Source: Methylomarinum sp. Ch1-1 (GTDB lineage: Bacteria; Pseudomonadota; Gammaproteobacteria; Methylococcales; Methylomonadaceae). Taken from it: a stretch of 64,000 bases of DNA. A program made the translations under genes and the position numbers. Shown piece after piece: positions 16,736-26,152 of the stretch (position 1 is its first letter; the number at the start of each line of letters is the position of its first letter). The notes beneath the pieces were generated by a model. It ran no database searches. It was not told where the DNA came from and saw only the letters and a list, made by a program, of their open reading frames with translations. The DNA is taken from NCBI RefSeq assembly GCF_030717995.2, contig NZ_CP157743.1, positions 930,001 through 994,000 on the forward strand. The letters run 5' to 3'.

Positions 16736-17377
16736 CTAGCAAACACCATCCCAGTTTAAAAAATTCTTCAGCAATTGCAGTCCGACCGTCTGGCTTTTTT
16801 CCGGATGGAATTGCACGGCGAAGATATTGTCTTTCGCCAATGCGCAGGTAAATTCCTCGGGATACTGACTGGTGGCGATGCTGTCGTGATCGTTGTCCGG
16901 CACCGCATAATAGCTGTGCACGAAATAAAAACGACTGCCCTGAGGAATATCCTGCCATAGAGGATGTGGTTTTTGGTTGACCGTATTCCAACCCATATGC
17001 GGGATCTTTAGCAGGCTGCCGTCGGCATCGACCAGGCCTTCGGCAAAATGCACGACGTGGCCGGGGAAAATATCCAGGCACGGCGTCAGCCCGTTCTCCC
17101 CGCTATCGGTCAATAAGGCCTGCATGCCCAGACAGATGCCCAGGAAAGGTTTGCTGGCGGCCGTTTCCTTGATCACGTCCGATAAGCCGCTGTCGTTTAG
17201 GGCGTGCATGCAATCGCGGATGGCGCCGACACCGGGGAATACTACCCGGTCCGCCTGTTTGATGGCGGCGGCGTCGGAGAATATTTGAACATTGACTGCC
17301 GGATCGGCATGCTGCAGGGCTTTGGCAATCGAGTGAAGATTGCCCATCCCGTAATCAATAACGGCAACTGATGACAT
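16736..17377 (-). CDS. hisH: Imidazole glycerol phosphate synthase, glutamine amidotransferase subunit
   Basis: A 213-residue class I glutaminase that feeds ammonia to HisF. The nucleophile C82 sits in FLGICLGMQ, and the H191-x-E193 pair of the triad is in VQFHPEKSQ. The oxyanion-region PGVGAIRDC is also present. It is the second gene of hisBHAFI. Confidence 0.96.
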   Translation of the reverse strand: MSSVAVIDYGMGNLHSIAKALQHADPAVNVQIFSDAAAIKQADRVVFPGVGAIRDCMHALNDSGLSDVIKETAASKPFLGICLGMQALLTDSGENGLTPCLDIFPGHVVHFAEGLVDADGSLLKIPHMGWNTVNQKPHPLWQDIPQGSRFYFVHSYYAVPDNDHDSIATSQYPEEFTCALAKDNIFAVQFHPEKSQTVGLQLLKNFLNWDGVC

Positions 17378-17408
17378 AACAAAGCGTTAAAGTGGTAGGT
17401 TAAAATTA

Positions 17409-18002
17409 TTATAGTGTACCTTTGGTGGACGGCATAATGCCGGCCATTCTCGGATCTTCGCTAATCGCCATTCTAATCGCTCTGCCCAGCGCTTTAAAGA
17501 TGGTTTCGGCGATATGATGGGCATTGCCGCCTTTTAGATTGTCGATATGCAATGTTACGCCGGCATGATTGACGAAACCTTGAAAAAATTCGCGAAATAA
17601 ATCCACGTCAAACGAGCCGATCATCGCGCGCGGATAGTCCGCCTGATAAAACAGCCCTGGACGCCCGGAAAAGTCGATCACCACCCTGGATAAGGACTCG
17701 TCCAGAGGCACATAAGCATGGCCATAACGATAGATGCCTTTTTTATTACCCAAGGCGCTGGCGAAGGCCTGGCCCAAGGTGATGCCGATGTCTTCAACGG
17801 TATGATGGGCGTCGATTTCAAGATCGCCCTTGGCTTCGATGTTCATGTCGATTAAACCGTGTCGCGCCACCTGATCGAGCATGTGATCCAGAAAAGGAAC
17901 CCCGGTGACAAAGGAGGCGCTGCCATCCCCGTCCAGATTAATGCTGATTTTTATTTGTGTTTCTAGCGTATTACGCTCGATTTGGGCGGTACGTGGGTTC
18001 AT
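17409..18002 (-). CDS. hisB: Imidazoleglycerol-phosphate dehydratase
   Basis: This 197-residue monofunctional dehydratase acts two steps after HisF/H. The two metal-binding repeats are seen: [11 protein letters not shown] (about 66-76) and [13 protein letters not shown] (about 160-172), with [13 protein letters not shown] near residue 40. No phosphatase domain is fused, unlike in E. coli. It is the first gene of the his unit, so the operon promoter lies between 18003 and the divergent DUF1499 gene at 18317. That 314-base gap holds no other gene I can support. Confidence 0.97.
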   Translation of the reverse strand: MNPRTAQIERNTLETQIKISINLDGDGSASFVTGVPFLDHMLDQVARHGLIDMNIEAKGDLEIDAHHTVEDIGITLGQAFASALGNKKGIYRYGHAYVPLDESLSRVVIDFSGRPGLFYQADYPRAMIGSFDVDLFREFFQGFVNHAGVTLHIDNLKGGNAHHIAETIFKALGRAIRMAISEDPRMAGIMPSTKGTL

Positions 18003-18316
18003 GCCGGGATTTTAGTGTTCAAATCAGCAATTCTACACCATGACTCATAACAAAAAAAATGCTAAAAACGCAAGCCCGCTTGAAAGCGTTGCATAATGCA
18101 CAGCCTGCGCGGTCTCGGCGCGCTAAAATCATTGCATCCCCGGCCTTGCAAATTAGCTATTCCATTGACGCCCATGAAGGCGTTATAGTGATAGAAAATA
18201 GCGTCGATTGTCCCGGCCGTGAACGGATCGTGACGTCATTGCGAGTGCGTAGCCAAAGACTGGCGACTGTGGTTATGGCCACTGTAAGCTTAGGCGCTGT
18301 GAAACAATGGGGAACC

Positions 18317-18802
18317 ATGATGAATAAAGTGTCTCGATTTGGTTTGATTATGGCAATGCTGTTGCTGTTGTCGTTCTTGGCCATGATCAGTCTCAGCGAT
18401 CCCATGCCCAGATTGGGATTGAAAAACGGCAAACTGTTGCCTTGCCCGGATTCGCCGAACTGCGTCAGCAGCGAAAACATGCCGGCAAAGGCCTTGCAGT
18501 TAGGTCACTATCCCTCCCAGCCGGCTTGGAAATTGTTGAAAAACATCATCGCCGCCCAGGGAGGGAACATAATCGATGAGGATGGATTTTACTTACGAGC
18601 CGAATTTCGTTCCCGCTGGCTAAGGTTTGTCGATGATCTCGAGGTCAGATTGGATTTAGAAAAGAAGCTGATTCATCTGCGTTCTGCCTCCCGGGTCGGT
18701 CATTATGATTTCGGCGTCAATCGGAACCGAGTCAAGGCCGTCAAAGACAAAATGAATGTCTATCTACGCAGTCACACCAAACAACCGTCCGAGAAAAAAT
18801 GA
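18317..18802 (+). CDS. DUF1499 domain protein, membrane-anchored
   Basis: A 161-residue protein with one N-terminal membrane segment or signal (about 8-26) followed by a DUF1499 domain. Its mark is LLPCPDSPNCVSSE, with a cysteine pair at about 44 and 50, and a later FRSRWLRFVDDLEVRLD. A longer upstream frame exists, but the first 86 residues look like non-coding DNA, so the ATG at 18317 (or the adjacent 18320) is preferred. The function of DUF1499 proteins is unknown. The stop overlaps the next start (ATGA), so the two are coupled. Confidence 0.8.
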   Translation: MMNKVSRFGLIMAMLLLLSFLAMISLSDPMPRLGLKNGKLLPCPDSPNCVSSENMPAKALQLGHYPSQPAWKLLKNIIAAQGGNIIDEDGFYLRAEFRSRWLRFVDDLEVRLDLEKKLIHLRSASRVGHYDFGVNRNRVKAVKDKMNVYLRSHTKQPSEKK

Positions 18803-19740
18803 AAAAAATAATCGTCGGCATCAGCAGCTGTTTATTGGGCGATGAAGTCCGTTATGACGGAGGTCATAAACGCAATAGTTATATCGAGCAAACACTGGGG
18901 GAATATTTCGAATTTCGCCGTTTTTGTCCCGAAGTGGCCAGCGGCATGACAATCCCCCGGCCCCCGGTGCAATTAAGGGAAACCGAGCAAGGCATACGTT
19001 GCGTGGGCGTGAAGGATCATGATCTGGATGTCACCGAGCAGTTGCAACAATGTTCGCAGCAGCAACATGACTGGTTGGCCACGCTGACCGGTTATATCCT
19101 TAAAAAAGACTCCCCTAGCTGCGGTATGGAAAGAGTCAAGGTTTACCACAAGGAATATCCTCATCGCTCCGGCACCGGCTTGTTCGCCCAGTATATTAAG
19201 GATCATTTCCCGCTGATGCCTTTGGAAGAGGAAGGTCGGCTGGGGGACTCGGGTTTGAGAGAAAATTTCATCCAGCGGGTATTTGTTTATCACCGTTGGC
19301 GACAATTAAATCAGCAGGCCTTGACGCCTCATGCGCTGATGGTTTTTCACAGTCGTCACAAACTGATCGCGATGAGCCATGAACAAAATCAGGCCAGGGA
19401 ATTGGGACGCATCGCGGCGTCAGCCAATAACGATAATATCGAGGAAGTGGCCGACCGCTATGTCTCGGCCTTGATGCAATGCCTACGCATCGTCGCCAGC
19501 CGCGGCAATCATGTCAATGTGCTGCAACATATCCAGGGTTATCTGAAGAAAAGGCTGGATGATGAGGACAAGCGAGAGTTAATTGAAACGATCGAGAAAT
19601 ATCGTCAGGGAGTCTTGCCGCTGATTGTGCCGGTCACGTTGCTGAGACACCATTTCCGTAAGCAACCGGACCCCTTCATCGACAGTTCTTATTACATGTC
19701 GCCTCATCCCGAGGAGCTTGCCTTGTTGAACGATATATAA
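18799..19740 (+). CDS. DUF523 and DUF1722 two-domain protein
   Basis: This 313-residue protein joins DUF523 (about 1-155: IGISSCLLGDEVRYDGGHKR, CPEVASGM, KKDSPSCGMERVKVY) to DUF1722 (about 180-300: HSRHKLIAMSHEQNQ, then SYYMSPHPEELALLND). Conserved cysteines in both DUF523 motifs suggest metal or Fe-S binding. The same fusion (YbgA with an added N-terminal domain) is common in gammaproteobacteria, often near photolyase genes, but none is seen here. Function unproven. Confidence 0.88.
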   Translation: MKKIIVGISSCLLGDEVRYDGGHKRNSYIEQTLGEYFEFRRFCPEVASGMTIPRPPVQLRETEQGIRCVGVKDHDLDVTEQLQQCSQQQHDWLATLTGYILKKDSPSCGMERVKVYHKEYPHRSGTGLFAQYIKDHFPLMPLEEEGRLGDSGLRENFIQRVFVYHRWRQLNQQALTPHALMVFHSRHKLIAMSHEQNQARELGRIAASANNDNIEEVADRYVSALMQCLRIVASRGNHVNVLQHIQGYLKKRLDDEDKRELIETIEKYRQGVLPLIVPVTLLRHHFRKQPDPFIDSSYYMSPHPEELALLNDI

Positions 19741-19762
19741 GGCGGAAAGATAACGATTTCGC

Positions 19763-19795
19763 GTGATAGAAAAAGCATTTTTATACTGAATAGTT
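19763..19795. repeat. Partial copy of palindromic repeat family B
   Basis: Matches the right end of the full-length element at 37372-37532 (gcatttttatactgaatagtt preceded by tgatag). It lies 57 bases before the retropepsin-like gene. Confidence 0.6.
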
Positions 19796-19851
19796 ACACG
19801 GAAATTTTCACAAAGCGGCTATAATTGCGGCTAAAAAACGAGATAACCCCC

Positions 19852-20307
19852 ATGTCAAATCTGTTTCCCATGCTAGGCTGGCGAGAATGGATCGCGCTGC
19901 CAGAATTAGATCTGCCCCCGATCAAGGTGAAGATCGACACCGGCGCCAGGACTTCTGCGCTACATGCATTCTTCGTCGATCCATACAAGAAAGGCAAGCA
20001 GCATTGGGTCCGTTTCGGGATACACCCTCACCCGCATGACAGTGAGCTGGCTATCGAATGCGAGGCGCGGGTGAAGGATCGACGTATGGTGTCCGATTCT
20101 GGCGGCCATAAACAGCGCCGATTTGTGATCGAAACGCCGATGCTGATCGGTCACACTCTGTTCAAGGCGGAAATGACGCTGACCAATCGTGATACGATGA
20201 AGTTTCGCATGTTATTGGGCAGAACGGCGATGAATGAACGTTTTATCGTCAATCCGGCGGAATCGTATTTGCAGGGCAAGCCTGTTTTCGGCGAACGCGA
20301 CGATTGA
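19852..20307 (+). CDS. Retropepsin-like protease family protein (putative ATP-dependent zinc protease, DUF785-type)
   Basis: A 151-residue protein from the ATG at 19852. The aspartyl-protease-type signature VKIDTGARTSALHA (about 26-39) and the later LLGRTAMNERFIVNP (flap/closing strand) mark the RimK-linked retropepsin-like family annotated as ATP-dependent zinc proteases. Whether it cuts peptides is not established for most members. It is followed by rimK and an AstE-like gene, after a 519-base gap containing a palindromic repeat. The three gene families often travel together. Confidence 0.82.
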   Translation: MSNLFPMLGWREWIALPELDLPPIKVKIDTGARTSALHAFFVDPYKKGKQHWVRFGIHPHPHDSELAIECEARVKDRRMVSDSGGHKQRRFVIETPMLIGHTLFKAEMTLTNRDTMKFRMLLGRTAMNERFIVNPAESYLQGKPVFGERDD

Positions 20308-20350
20308 GTGACGCTCGTTTGCGTTGAAAAGAACGTTTCCCGTGCGAATG

Positions 20351-20586
20351 CAGCAATTCCCACTTTGGCGTTCAAAAAGGGCATGGGGTGTGTTTGGCGA
20401 GGATGTCGGCAGCAAGGATGCTGCCGTCAAGCCCCTAGGGATGGGTTTACCCAGCACCTAAATTCCATGTCTACTGGACTATATTTTACATTCCAGCATA
20501 ATTTAGGTGCTGGGTGAACGGCGCTCCTCGACAGACACACCTCATGCCCTAAACCCTGCAAAAATACTTAAACTGGGAATTACTGG
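20351..20586. repeat. Palindromic repeat family A with nested 73-bp palindrome, copy 1
   Basis: The outer ends are near-complementary (cagcaattccc and gggaattactg), and the left half carries the hairpin cggcagcaaggatgctgccg. The inner element (20446-20518) has its own 19-bp ends (acccagcacctaaatt and aatttaggtgctgggt). Related copies are at 38997-39226 and 62090-62257, with a partial at 30702-30785. There is no coding capacity, so it is a MITE-like element. The rest of the gap 20308-20826 contains nothing I can name. Confidence 0.85.
20446..20518. repeat. Nested 73-bp palindromic element (family A-inner)
   Basis: Terminal inverted repeats of 19 bases (18 match) with a short centre. The same element stands alone at 36795-36867 (73 bp) and nested again at 39086-39157 (72 bp). 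It is absent from the otherwise matching repeat at 62090-62257, which reads tgggtatacggcgctcc across the junction. Confidence 0.85.
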
Positions 20587-20826
20587 TGCGAATGCGGCTT
20601 TGACGCTTAGTCGATAAAACGAGATACAATAGCCGGTAAGTTGTTTTGACGATGACTTCAGCACTCGAATATTCGGCAATGTTAACGATGCGAAGCGATT
20701 GACCGATCATCCTTGCTAAGCTAGCTATTGCAAGAGCTGGCGAAAGACAAGCGCTCAGTCTAAAACAGGCCTAAAAACACGGCGCTAAGGCGCTCAATGA
20801 AACGAGATTACTCCAGGAAAAGCCTT

Positions 20827-21753
20827 ATGAAGATCGCAATTCTATCCCGCAACCCCAAGCTTTACTCGACTTCACGCTTCGTGGAAGCTGCGGAAAGAAG
20901 GGGGCATGAAGTCAGGGTTTTGGATGTGTTGCGCTGCTATATGAACATCACTTCCTTAAATCCCACGATTCATTATCGTGGCGAGGAATTAAGTGGTTTT
21001 GACGCGGTGATCCCCAGAATTGGCGCATCGGTGACATTTTATGGCACCGCGGTGCTGAGACAGTTTGAAATGATGAACGTGTTTCCGTTAAACGAATCGG
21101 TGGCGGTCACCCGTTCCCGCGACAAATTACGTTCCACCCAGCTGCTGGCGCGCAAGGGCATCGGTCTGCCGGTCACCGGTTTCGCCAACAATCCCGACGA
21201 TATTGAAGACCTGATTTCAGAGGTCGGCGGCGCGCCTCTGGTCATTAAGTTATTGGAAGGCACTCAGGGCATCGGCGTGGTGTTGGCGGAAACGCACAAG
21301 GCGGCGGAAAGCGTTATTCAGGCCTTCATGGGCCTGAATGCCAACATCATGGTGCAGGAATTTATCAAAGAAGCCGGCGGCAGCGACATCCGTTGCTTTG
21401 TCGTTGACGGTAAGGTGGTTGCCTCGATGAAGCGTCAAGGCGCAGAGGGTGAATTTCGTTCCAATCTGCATCGTGGCGGCACCGCGACATTGATCAGGCT
21501 AACGCCGGAAGAACGTTCGACGGCGATGCGTGCAGCCAAAATCATGGGATTGAATGTTTGTGGCGTGGACATGCTGCGCTCCAATCATGGACCGGTTGTG
21601 ATGGAAGTTAATTCATCGCCCGGCCTGAGAGGCATCGAAGAAGCCAGCGGTAAGGATATTGCCGAGTTGATCATTAAGTTTATAGAGAAAAAAATAGTTG
21701 CCCTGGAAGCCGGTAAACAACATTACAGAACCCTAACCCGCGGCAAGGGATAA
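20827..21753 (+). CDS. rimK: RimK-family ATP-grasp ligase (S6 glutamate ligase type)
   Basis: A 308-residue ATP-grasp enzyme. The start [20 protein letters not shown] is the RimK hallmark, and the ATG at 20827 fits it better than 20797. The nucleotide-binding loop region ([17 protein letters not shown], about 141-157), the [20 protein letters not shown] strand and the metal-binding [14 protein letters not shown] (about 258-271) are intact. In E. coli RimK adds glutamates to the C-terminus of ribosomal protein S6, but family members vary in substrate. It lies 4 bases before an AstE-like gene and follows a retropepsin-like gene, suggesting a ligation/trimming set. Confidence 0.9.
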   Translation: MKIAILSRNPKLYSTSRFVEAAERRGHEVRVLDVLRCYMNITSLNPTIHYRGEELSGFDAVIPRIGASVTFYGTAVLRQFEMMNVFPLNESVAVTRSRDKLRSTQLLARKGIGLPVTGFANNPDDIEDLISEVGGAPLVIKLLEGTQGIGVVLAETHKAAESVIQAFMGLNANIMVQEFIKEAGGSDIRCFVVDGKVVASMKRQGAEGEFRSNLHRGGTATLIRLTPEERSTAMRAAKIMGLNVCGVDMLRSNHGPVVMEVNSSPGLRGIEEASGKDIAELIIKFIEKKIVALEAGKQHYRTLTRGKG

Positions 21754-21757
21754 ACCT

Positions 21758-22801
21758 ATGCAGCCAGAGCTAATCATCAATAATCAGCTAATAAGGCCTG
21801 GCTGCAACCTGGTTATCGACCTGCCATTACCGTCCTTATACACCCATACACCGATGACCATGCCGGTGCATGTCATCAACGGACGAAAACCCGGCCCGCG
21901 CCTGTTTGTCAGCGCCGCCATCCACGGCGACGAACTGAATGGCATCGAGATTGTCCGTCGCTTGTTGAAGCAGTCCGCGCTGAAGCGTTTGCACGGTACT
22001 CTGATCGCGATTCCGATGGTCAACGTCTATGGCGTGATCCATCATTCTCGGTATTTGCCTGACCGGCGCGACTTGAATCGTTCTTTTCCCGGTTCAGCCA
22101 AGGGTTCTTTGGCCGCCAGGCTGGCCGATCTGTTCATGCATGAAATTGTCGCCCAGTGCAGTCATGGCATCGATTTGCATACCGGAGCCATACATCGCAG
22201 CAACCTGCCGCAGATACGCGCCAACCTCGATCACGAGGAAACCCTGGCGCTGGCTGAGGCCTTCAATGTGCCGGTGTTGATCAATTCCCATCTGCGCGAC
22301 GGTTCATTGAGAGAATCGGCAGCGGAGCAGGGTATTCAGATGCTGCTTTATGAGGCCGGAGAAGCGTTGCGTTTTGATGAAATCTGCATTCGCGCCGGTT
22401 TGCAAGGGATACTGGCCGTGATGCGCCATTTGGGCATGGTCGCCTCGAAAAAAAGGGTTCGAAAAAAACGCAAGGAACCTTATATCTCCCAATCCAGCAA
22501 CTGGATCAGGGCGCCGGCAAGCGGCATTTTTCGCACCATCAAACCATTGGGAAGTCATGTGGCGCGTAAGGAAGTGTTGGGCATCATCAGTGATCCGATC
22601 AGCAATGTAGAGGTCGAGGTCATATCTCCACATACCGGCCTGGTCATCGGGCGCTCGGAAATTCCGCTGGTCTATGAAGGAGAGGCGCTCTATCATCTGG
22701 CCAAATTCGAAGATCACGAAGGGGTCGCGGAGCAGGTGGAATCGTTTCAAGACGCGATCATTCCGACGGACGAATTGAGTGATGAATTGATCATCACCTG
22801 A
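21758..22801 (+). CDS. Succinylglutamate desuccinylase/aspartoacylase-family deacylase
   Basis: This 347-residue zinc enzyme belongs to the AstE/AspA branch of the M14-like fold. Zinc ligands and catalytic motifs are seen: AAIHGDELNGIE (H and E, about 51-62), DRRDLNRSFPG (about 102-112), and GIDLHTGA (about 131-138) with the third histidine. A C-terminal beta domain (from about 245) resembles a biotinyl/lipoyl-like cap (APASGIFRTIKPLGSHV). Members remove acyl or amino-acid caps. Next to RimK it may act on glutamylated products. The true substrate is unknown. Confidence 0.85.
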   Translation: MQPELIINNQLIRPGCNLVIDLPLPSLYTHTPMTMPVHVINGRKPGPRLFVSAAIHGDELNGIEIVRRLLKQSALKRLHGTLIAIPMVNVYGVIHHSRYLPDRRDLNRSFPGSAKGSLAARLADLFMHEIVAQCSHGIDLHTGAIHRSNLPQIRANLDHEETLALAEAFNVPVLINSHLRDGSLRESAAEQGIQMLLYEAGEALRFDEICIRAGLQGILAVMRHLGMVASKKRVRKKRKEPYISQSSNWIRAPASGIFRTIKPLGSHVARKEVLGIISDPISNVEVEVISPHTGLVIGRSEIPLVYEGEALYHLAKFEDHEGVAEQVESFQDAIIPTDELSDELIIT

Positions 22802-22823
22802 GCGCGCCAATCCTCTTCCTGTC

Positions 22824-22880
22824 GTAACGATTTAGCTTGGTATTGAGAAAATATTGCTTAGACTATCAGTTGCTTGTCGC
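22824..22880. repeat. Partial copy of palindromic repeat family B (left end)
   Basis: Aligns with the left part of the element at 37372-37532: both contain gagaaaatatt, actatca and ttgcttg in the same order and spacing. The stretch 22802-23020 between the deacylase and recC holds nothing else I recognise. Confidence 0.55.
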
Positions 22881-23020
22881 ATTGCCGTTGGCATATGCCG
22901 CATTATCGTCAGAGTATTCAGTCATGTTTATACGCCACCGACACGGTTCGTCTTTCGTCTTCAAATAAAGGATAATGGCGCCTAGTCGAAATCATCGCGA
23001 TTTATCACCTTGAAAACTTG

Positions 23021-26000
23021 ATGTTCATTCTGCATAGCTCCAACAAGACCGAAAACCTGCTGGCCCACCTGGTGGCTATATTGCAGCATGCGCCTTTGGC
23101 TTCCCCGTTTAGCGAGGAAGTCTTTTTAATCCAGAGTCAGGGCATGGAGCGCTGGCTTTCCCAGCAACTGGCGGCGGAATTCAAGGTCTGGGGCAATTAT
23201 CGATTCCTGTTTCCGGGCAAATTCTTCAGTTCTCTGGCGCAAAAGCTCGACAGTCGCCTCAGCGACGAGGCCTTCGACCGTCATCTGATGCTATGGCGCT
23301 TCGAAGCCGCGCTGCGGCATTTGCAAGGCGATGTCTTTAAACCCTTGCTGCATTATTTAAGCGGCGAAAACGTCGAGCTGAAACGTTTCCAGCTGGCTCA
23401 GCAGTTGTCACAGATTTTCGATCAGTATCAGATGATGCGTCCGGACATGTTGGCCCTGTGGCAACAGGAACAACTTCTTTATGGCGGCGAAACCGAAGCT
23501 TGGCAATGCGCCTTGTGGCGACAGGTGAGCGCCGACATCGGTCCAAAGCATCGGGGGGCGCTGTGGCTGCAATTGATCGATAAATTCAATGCCGCCGAAC
23601 CGGGGCAGTTTCAAACTCAGTTACCGGAAAGGGTTTCGGTCTTCGGCGTACACAGCCTGCCGCCGCTGTTTTTAAGCTACCTGCAAGGCCTGTCCAGACA
23701 TTGCGACGTACATTTTTATCTGCTCAATCCGGCTCAGGTCTACTGGGGCGATGCGCCCGGCAAAAAACTGCGCGCCCAGCTGGAACAATTCGACGGTCAC
23801 CCGTTACTGGCGACATTGGGGCAACAGGGACGCGAATTCCAGCAGATGCTGTTGGATCAGCTGCAATTCGAACTGGAGCTGGACAGCTTCGAAGCCGCGT
23901 CGGCGGTCAGCAATCTGCAACAATTACAAAACGACATACTCGGCAACGAACGCCCCGCCTGCGCGCTGGAAAACGACGGTTCTATCGCCATTCACGCCTG
24001 CCATTCCCGGATGCGCGAGGTACAGGTCATGAAAAACCAATTGCTGGCGGCGCTGGAGCAGGACCCGGAGCTGGAGCTGCGCGACATCGTCGTCATGGCC
24101 CCGGACATACAGCTTTATGCGCCGTTTATCAGCGCGGTGTTCGACGACATTCAGCACGCCATCGCCGATCGCAGCCTGAGCCTCAGCAACACCGCGCTGG
24201 ATGTTTATCTCCGCTTCCTGCATCTGAGCCGCAGCCGCTTCGGCTGGCAGGAGGTGCTGGATTTGTTGGAACAGCCGGCCGTCTATCTCAGCTTCGGGCT
24301 GTCGGAAGCGGACCTCGATCTGATCCGCTATTGGGTCGACGATACCCGCGTGCGCTGGGGCCGAAATGCCGAGCATAAACAGCAACTGGGATTGCCGCCG
24401 CTGGCTGAAAACACCTGGCAGGCGGCGCTGGAACGCCTGCTGATGGGATATGCGGTGGCCGACGACGGCGACTTCGTCGACGGCGTGCTGCCGTACAAAC
24501 ATATCGAAGGTTCCGCCGCGCAAGCGCTGGGCGGTTTGCATGATTTTTTGCAGACCTTGTTTCAGGCCGCCGCCGAATTGCAAAGCAGCAAAAACCTGCG
24601 GCAATGGGGTGAGGTGTTGTATCGTTATGCCGATCAATTGCTGGCGGAGGCCGAGCCGGTGGAGCGGCAGCAACTGAATGAATTGTTGCTGGAGCTGGCG
24701 GAGCATTACGCCAGCGTGCATGACGAAGCGCTGGCGCTGGAAGTCATTATAAGCTGGCTGGAAGGCATGGTGTCGGAGCGCAAGTCATCGACCGGCTTCC
24801 TGCGCGGTCAGCTCACCTTTTGTTCGATGCTGCCGATGCGTTCGATTCCGTTCAAGGTGATTGTCTTGTTGGGCATGAATGACGGCGAGTTTCCCAAAAT
24901 CGATCGTCATCCGACCTTTGACCTGCTGGGGCAGAATTTCCGTCCCGGCGACCGTTCGCGCCGCGCCGATGACCGTTATCAGTTTTTGGAAATCCTGCTG
25001 TCGGCAAGGCAGCAACTGATGATCAGCTATATCGGCCAATCGATGCAGCATAACAAGGAAATCCCGCCGTCGGTGATTGTCAGTGAACTGCTCGATGTGT
25101 TGGCAGAGCATTACCAGCTGAGCGACCTGACCGTTCGCCATCCGCTGCAGTCCTTCAGCATGGGTTATTTTGACGGTCGTTCTGAACAATTATTCAGCTA
25201 TGTGCACAGCGATTGTGAAACGGCCCGGCGGCTGCATGATGAAAAAGCGCCGGAACAACCCTGGTGGCAGGACAGCATCGAAGCCGAAAACGATGAGATG
25301 GTCGAGATCGCCGATCTGTTCGCCTTTTATCGCCATCCTCAGCGTTATTTCATGCAGCGTCAATTAGGACTGCGTTACTATGGCCTCAGCGTCGAAGCCG
25401 AGGAACGCGAGGCCTTTGCGCTGGACGCACTGGAAAGCTACGCGGTGCAGCAGGATTGGATACACGCGGCACTGCACGACGACACGCTGTCATTGCCCAA
25501 GTTGCAGGCCGAGGGACGCTGGCTGTTAGGGGCGCCCGGAGAACTGGCGTTCGCCCAACAGCAACCTGCCATCGAGCAGTTTGTCGAACGGATCAAAAGC
25601 AAGGGGCTCGGCGAGGAACGTCCTGAATTGGCGATCGATATCGCCTTCGAGCGTTATCGGCTGGTCGGAAAACTTGCCAATCTGTATCAAAAAGGCAGCC
25701 TGTTGTATCGTTTCAGCAGCTTAAAAGGCAAGGACTTTATTCAGGCTTGGCTGCATCATCTGTTGATCAACCGGCTTGAAAGCCAAGACACTGTCTTGCT
25801 CAGCAAAGATAAAGACCTGCTGTTTCCGGCGGCTCTTGCTCGTTCCGAGGATCTGCAAGTCTTGATCGATATTTTTCAGCAGGGGCAACGGCGCCCCGAC
25901 GTCTTTTTTACCGAAGCGGTGTTCGATTATCTGCAACAGGGGCAGAAAGTCAAAGCCAGCACTCGTCCCATTACCGAGCCACTGGCGCACACGATCGCCA

Positions 26001-26152
26001 AGATGCAGGAACGCATCGCTAGGCCATATGAGCCGGAACTCAGACAATTATTCAGTCATGACGGGGCGTTGACTCAGGCATTCGGCGAGGACTTCGCCGC
26101 GCAATGCGAAGCGCTGCTGCAACCGATCTGGGAGGCCGTCTATGAGCGCTGA
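23021..26152 (+). CDS. recC: Exodeoxyribonuclease V subunit gamma
   Basis: A 1043-residue protein; E. coli RecC has 1122. The opening FILHSSNKTENLLAHLV and QSQGMERWLSQQLA (about 40-55) are RecC signatures. The inactive helicase-like core includes PFKVIVLLGMNDGEFP and DRRSRRADDRYQFLEILLSA-type motifs (GDRSRRADDRYQFLE). RecC recognises Chi and scaffolds RecBCD, which processes double-strand breaks and degrades foreign DNA. An ATG at 23021 is preferred over the adjacent TTG. It overlaps recB by 11 bases, so the two are coupled. Confidence 0.95.
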   Translation: MFILHSSNKTENLLAHLVAILQHAPLASPFSEEVFLIQSQGMERWLSQQLAAEFKVWGNYRFLFPGKFFSSLAQKLDSRLSDEAFDRHLMLWRFEAALRHLQGDVFKPLLHYLSGENVELKRFQLAQQLSQIFDQYQMMRPDMLALWQQEQLLYGGETEAWQCALWRQVSADIGPKHRGALWLQLIDKFNAAEPGQFQTQLPERVSVFGVHSLPPLFLSYLQGLSRHCDVHFYLLNPAQVYWGDAPGKKLRAQLEQFDGHPLLATLGQQGREFQQMLLDQLQFELELDSFEAASAVSNLQQLQNDILGNERPACALENDGSIAIHACHSRMREVQVMKNQLLAALEQDPELELRDIVVMAPDIQLYAPFISAVFDDIQHAIADRSLSLSNTALDVYLRFLHLSRSRFGWQEVLDLLEQPAVYLSFGLSEADLDLIRYWVDDTRVRWGRNAEHKQQLGLPPLAENTWQAALERLLMGYAVADDGDFVDGVLPYKHIEGSAAQALGGLHDFLQTLFQAAAELQSSKNLRQWGEVLYRYADQLLAEAEPVERQQLNELLLELAEHYASVHDEALALEVIISWLEGMVSERKSSTGFLRGQLTFCSMLPMRSIPFKVIVLLGMNDGEFPKIDRHPTFDLLGQNFRPGDRSRRADDRYQFLEILLSARQQLMISYIGQSMQHNKEIPPSVIVSELLDVLAEHYQLSDLTVRHPLQSFSMGYFDGRSEQLFSYVHSDCETARRLHDEKAPEQPWWQDSIEAENDEMVEIADLFAFYRHPQRYFMQRQLGLRYYGLSVEAEEREAFALDALESYAVQQDWIHAALHDDTLSLPKLQAEGRWLLGAPGELAFAQQQPAIEQFVERIKSKGLGEERPELAIDIAFERYRLVGKLANLYQKGSLLYRFSSLKGKDFIQAWLHHLLINRLESQDTVLLSKDKDLLFPAALARSEDLQVLIDIFQQGQRRPDVFFTEAVFDYLQQGQKVKASTRPITEPLAHTIAKMQERIARPYEPELRQLFSHDGALTQAFGEDFAAQCEALLQPIWEAVYER

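Noticed and set aside
16698-17081. A 127-codon minus-strand frame overlapping hisH
   Set aside because: It is a shadow in another frame of hisH, with proline/arginine-rich composition.
18059-18316. An N-terminal extension of the DUF1499 protein
   Set aside because: The 86 extra residues have no signal or domain features, while the ATG at 18317 is followed at once by a membrane segment.
23701-24378. A 225-codon open frame overlapping recC in another frame
   Set aside because: Its arginine/alanine-rich composition is that of a shadow frame; recC is intact throughout.
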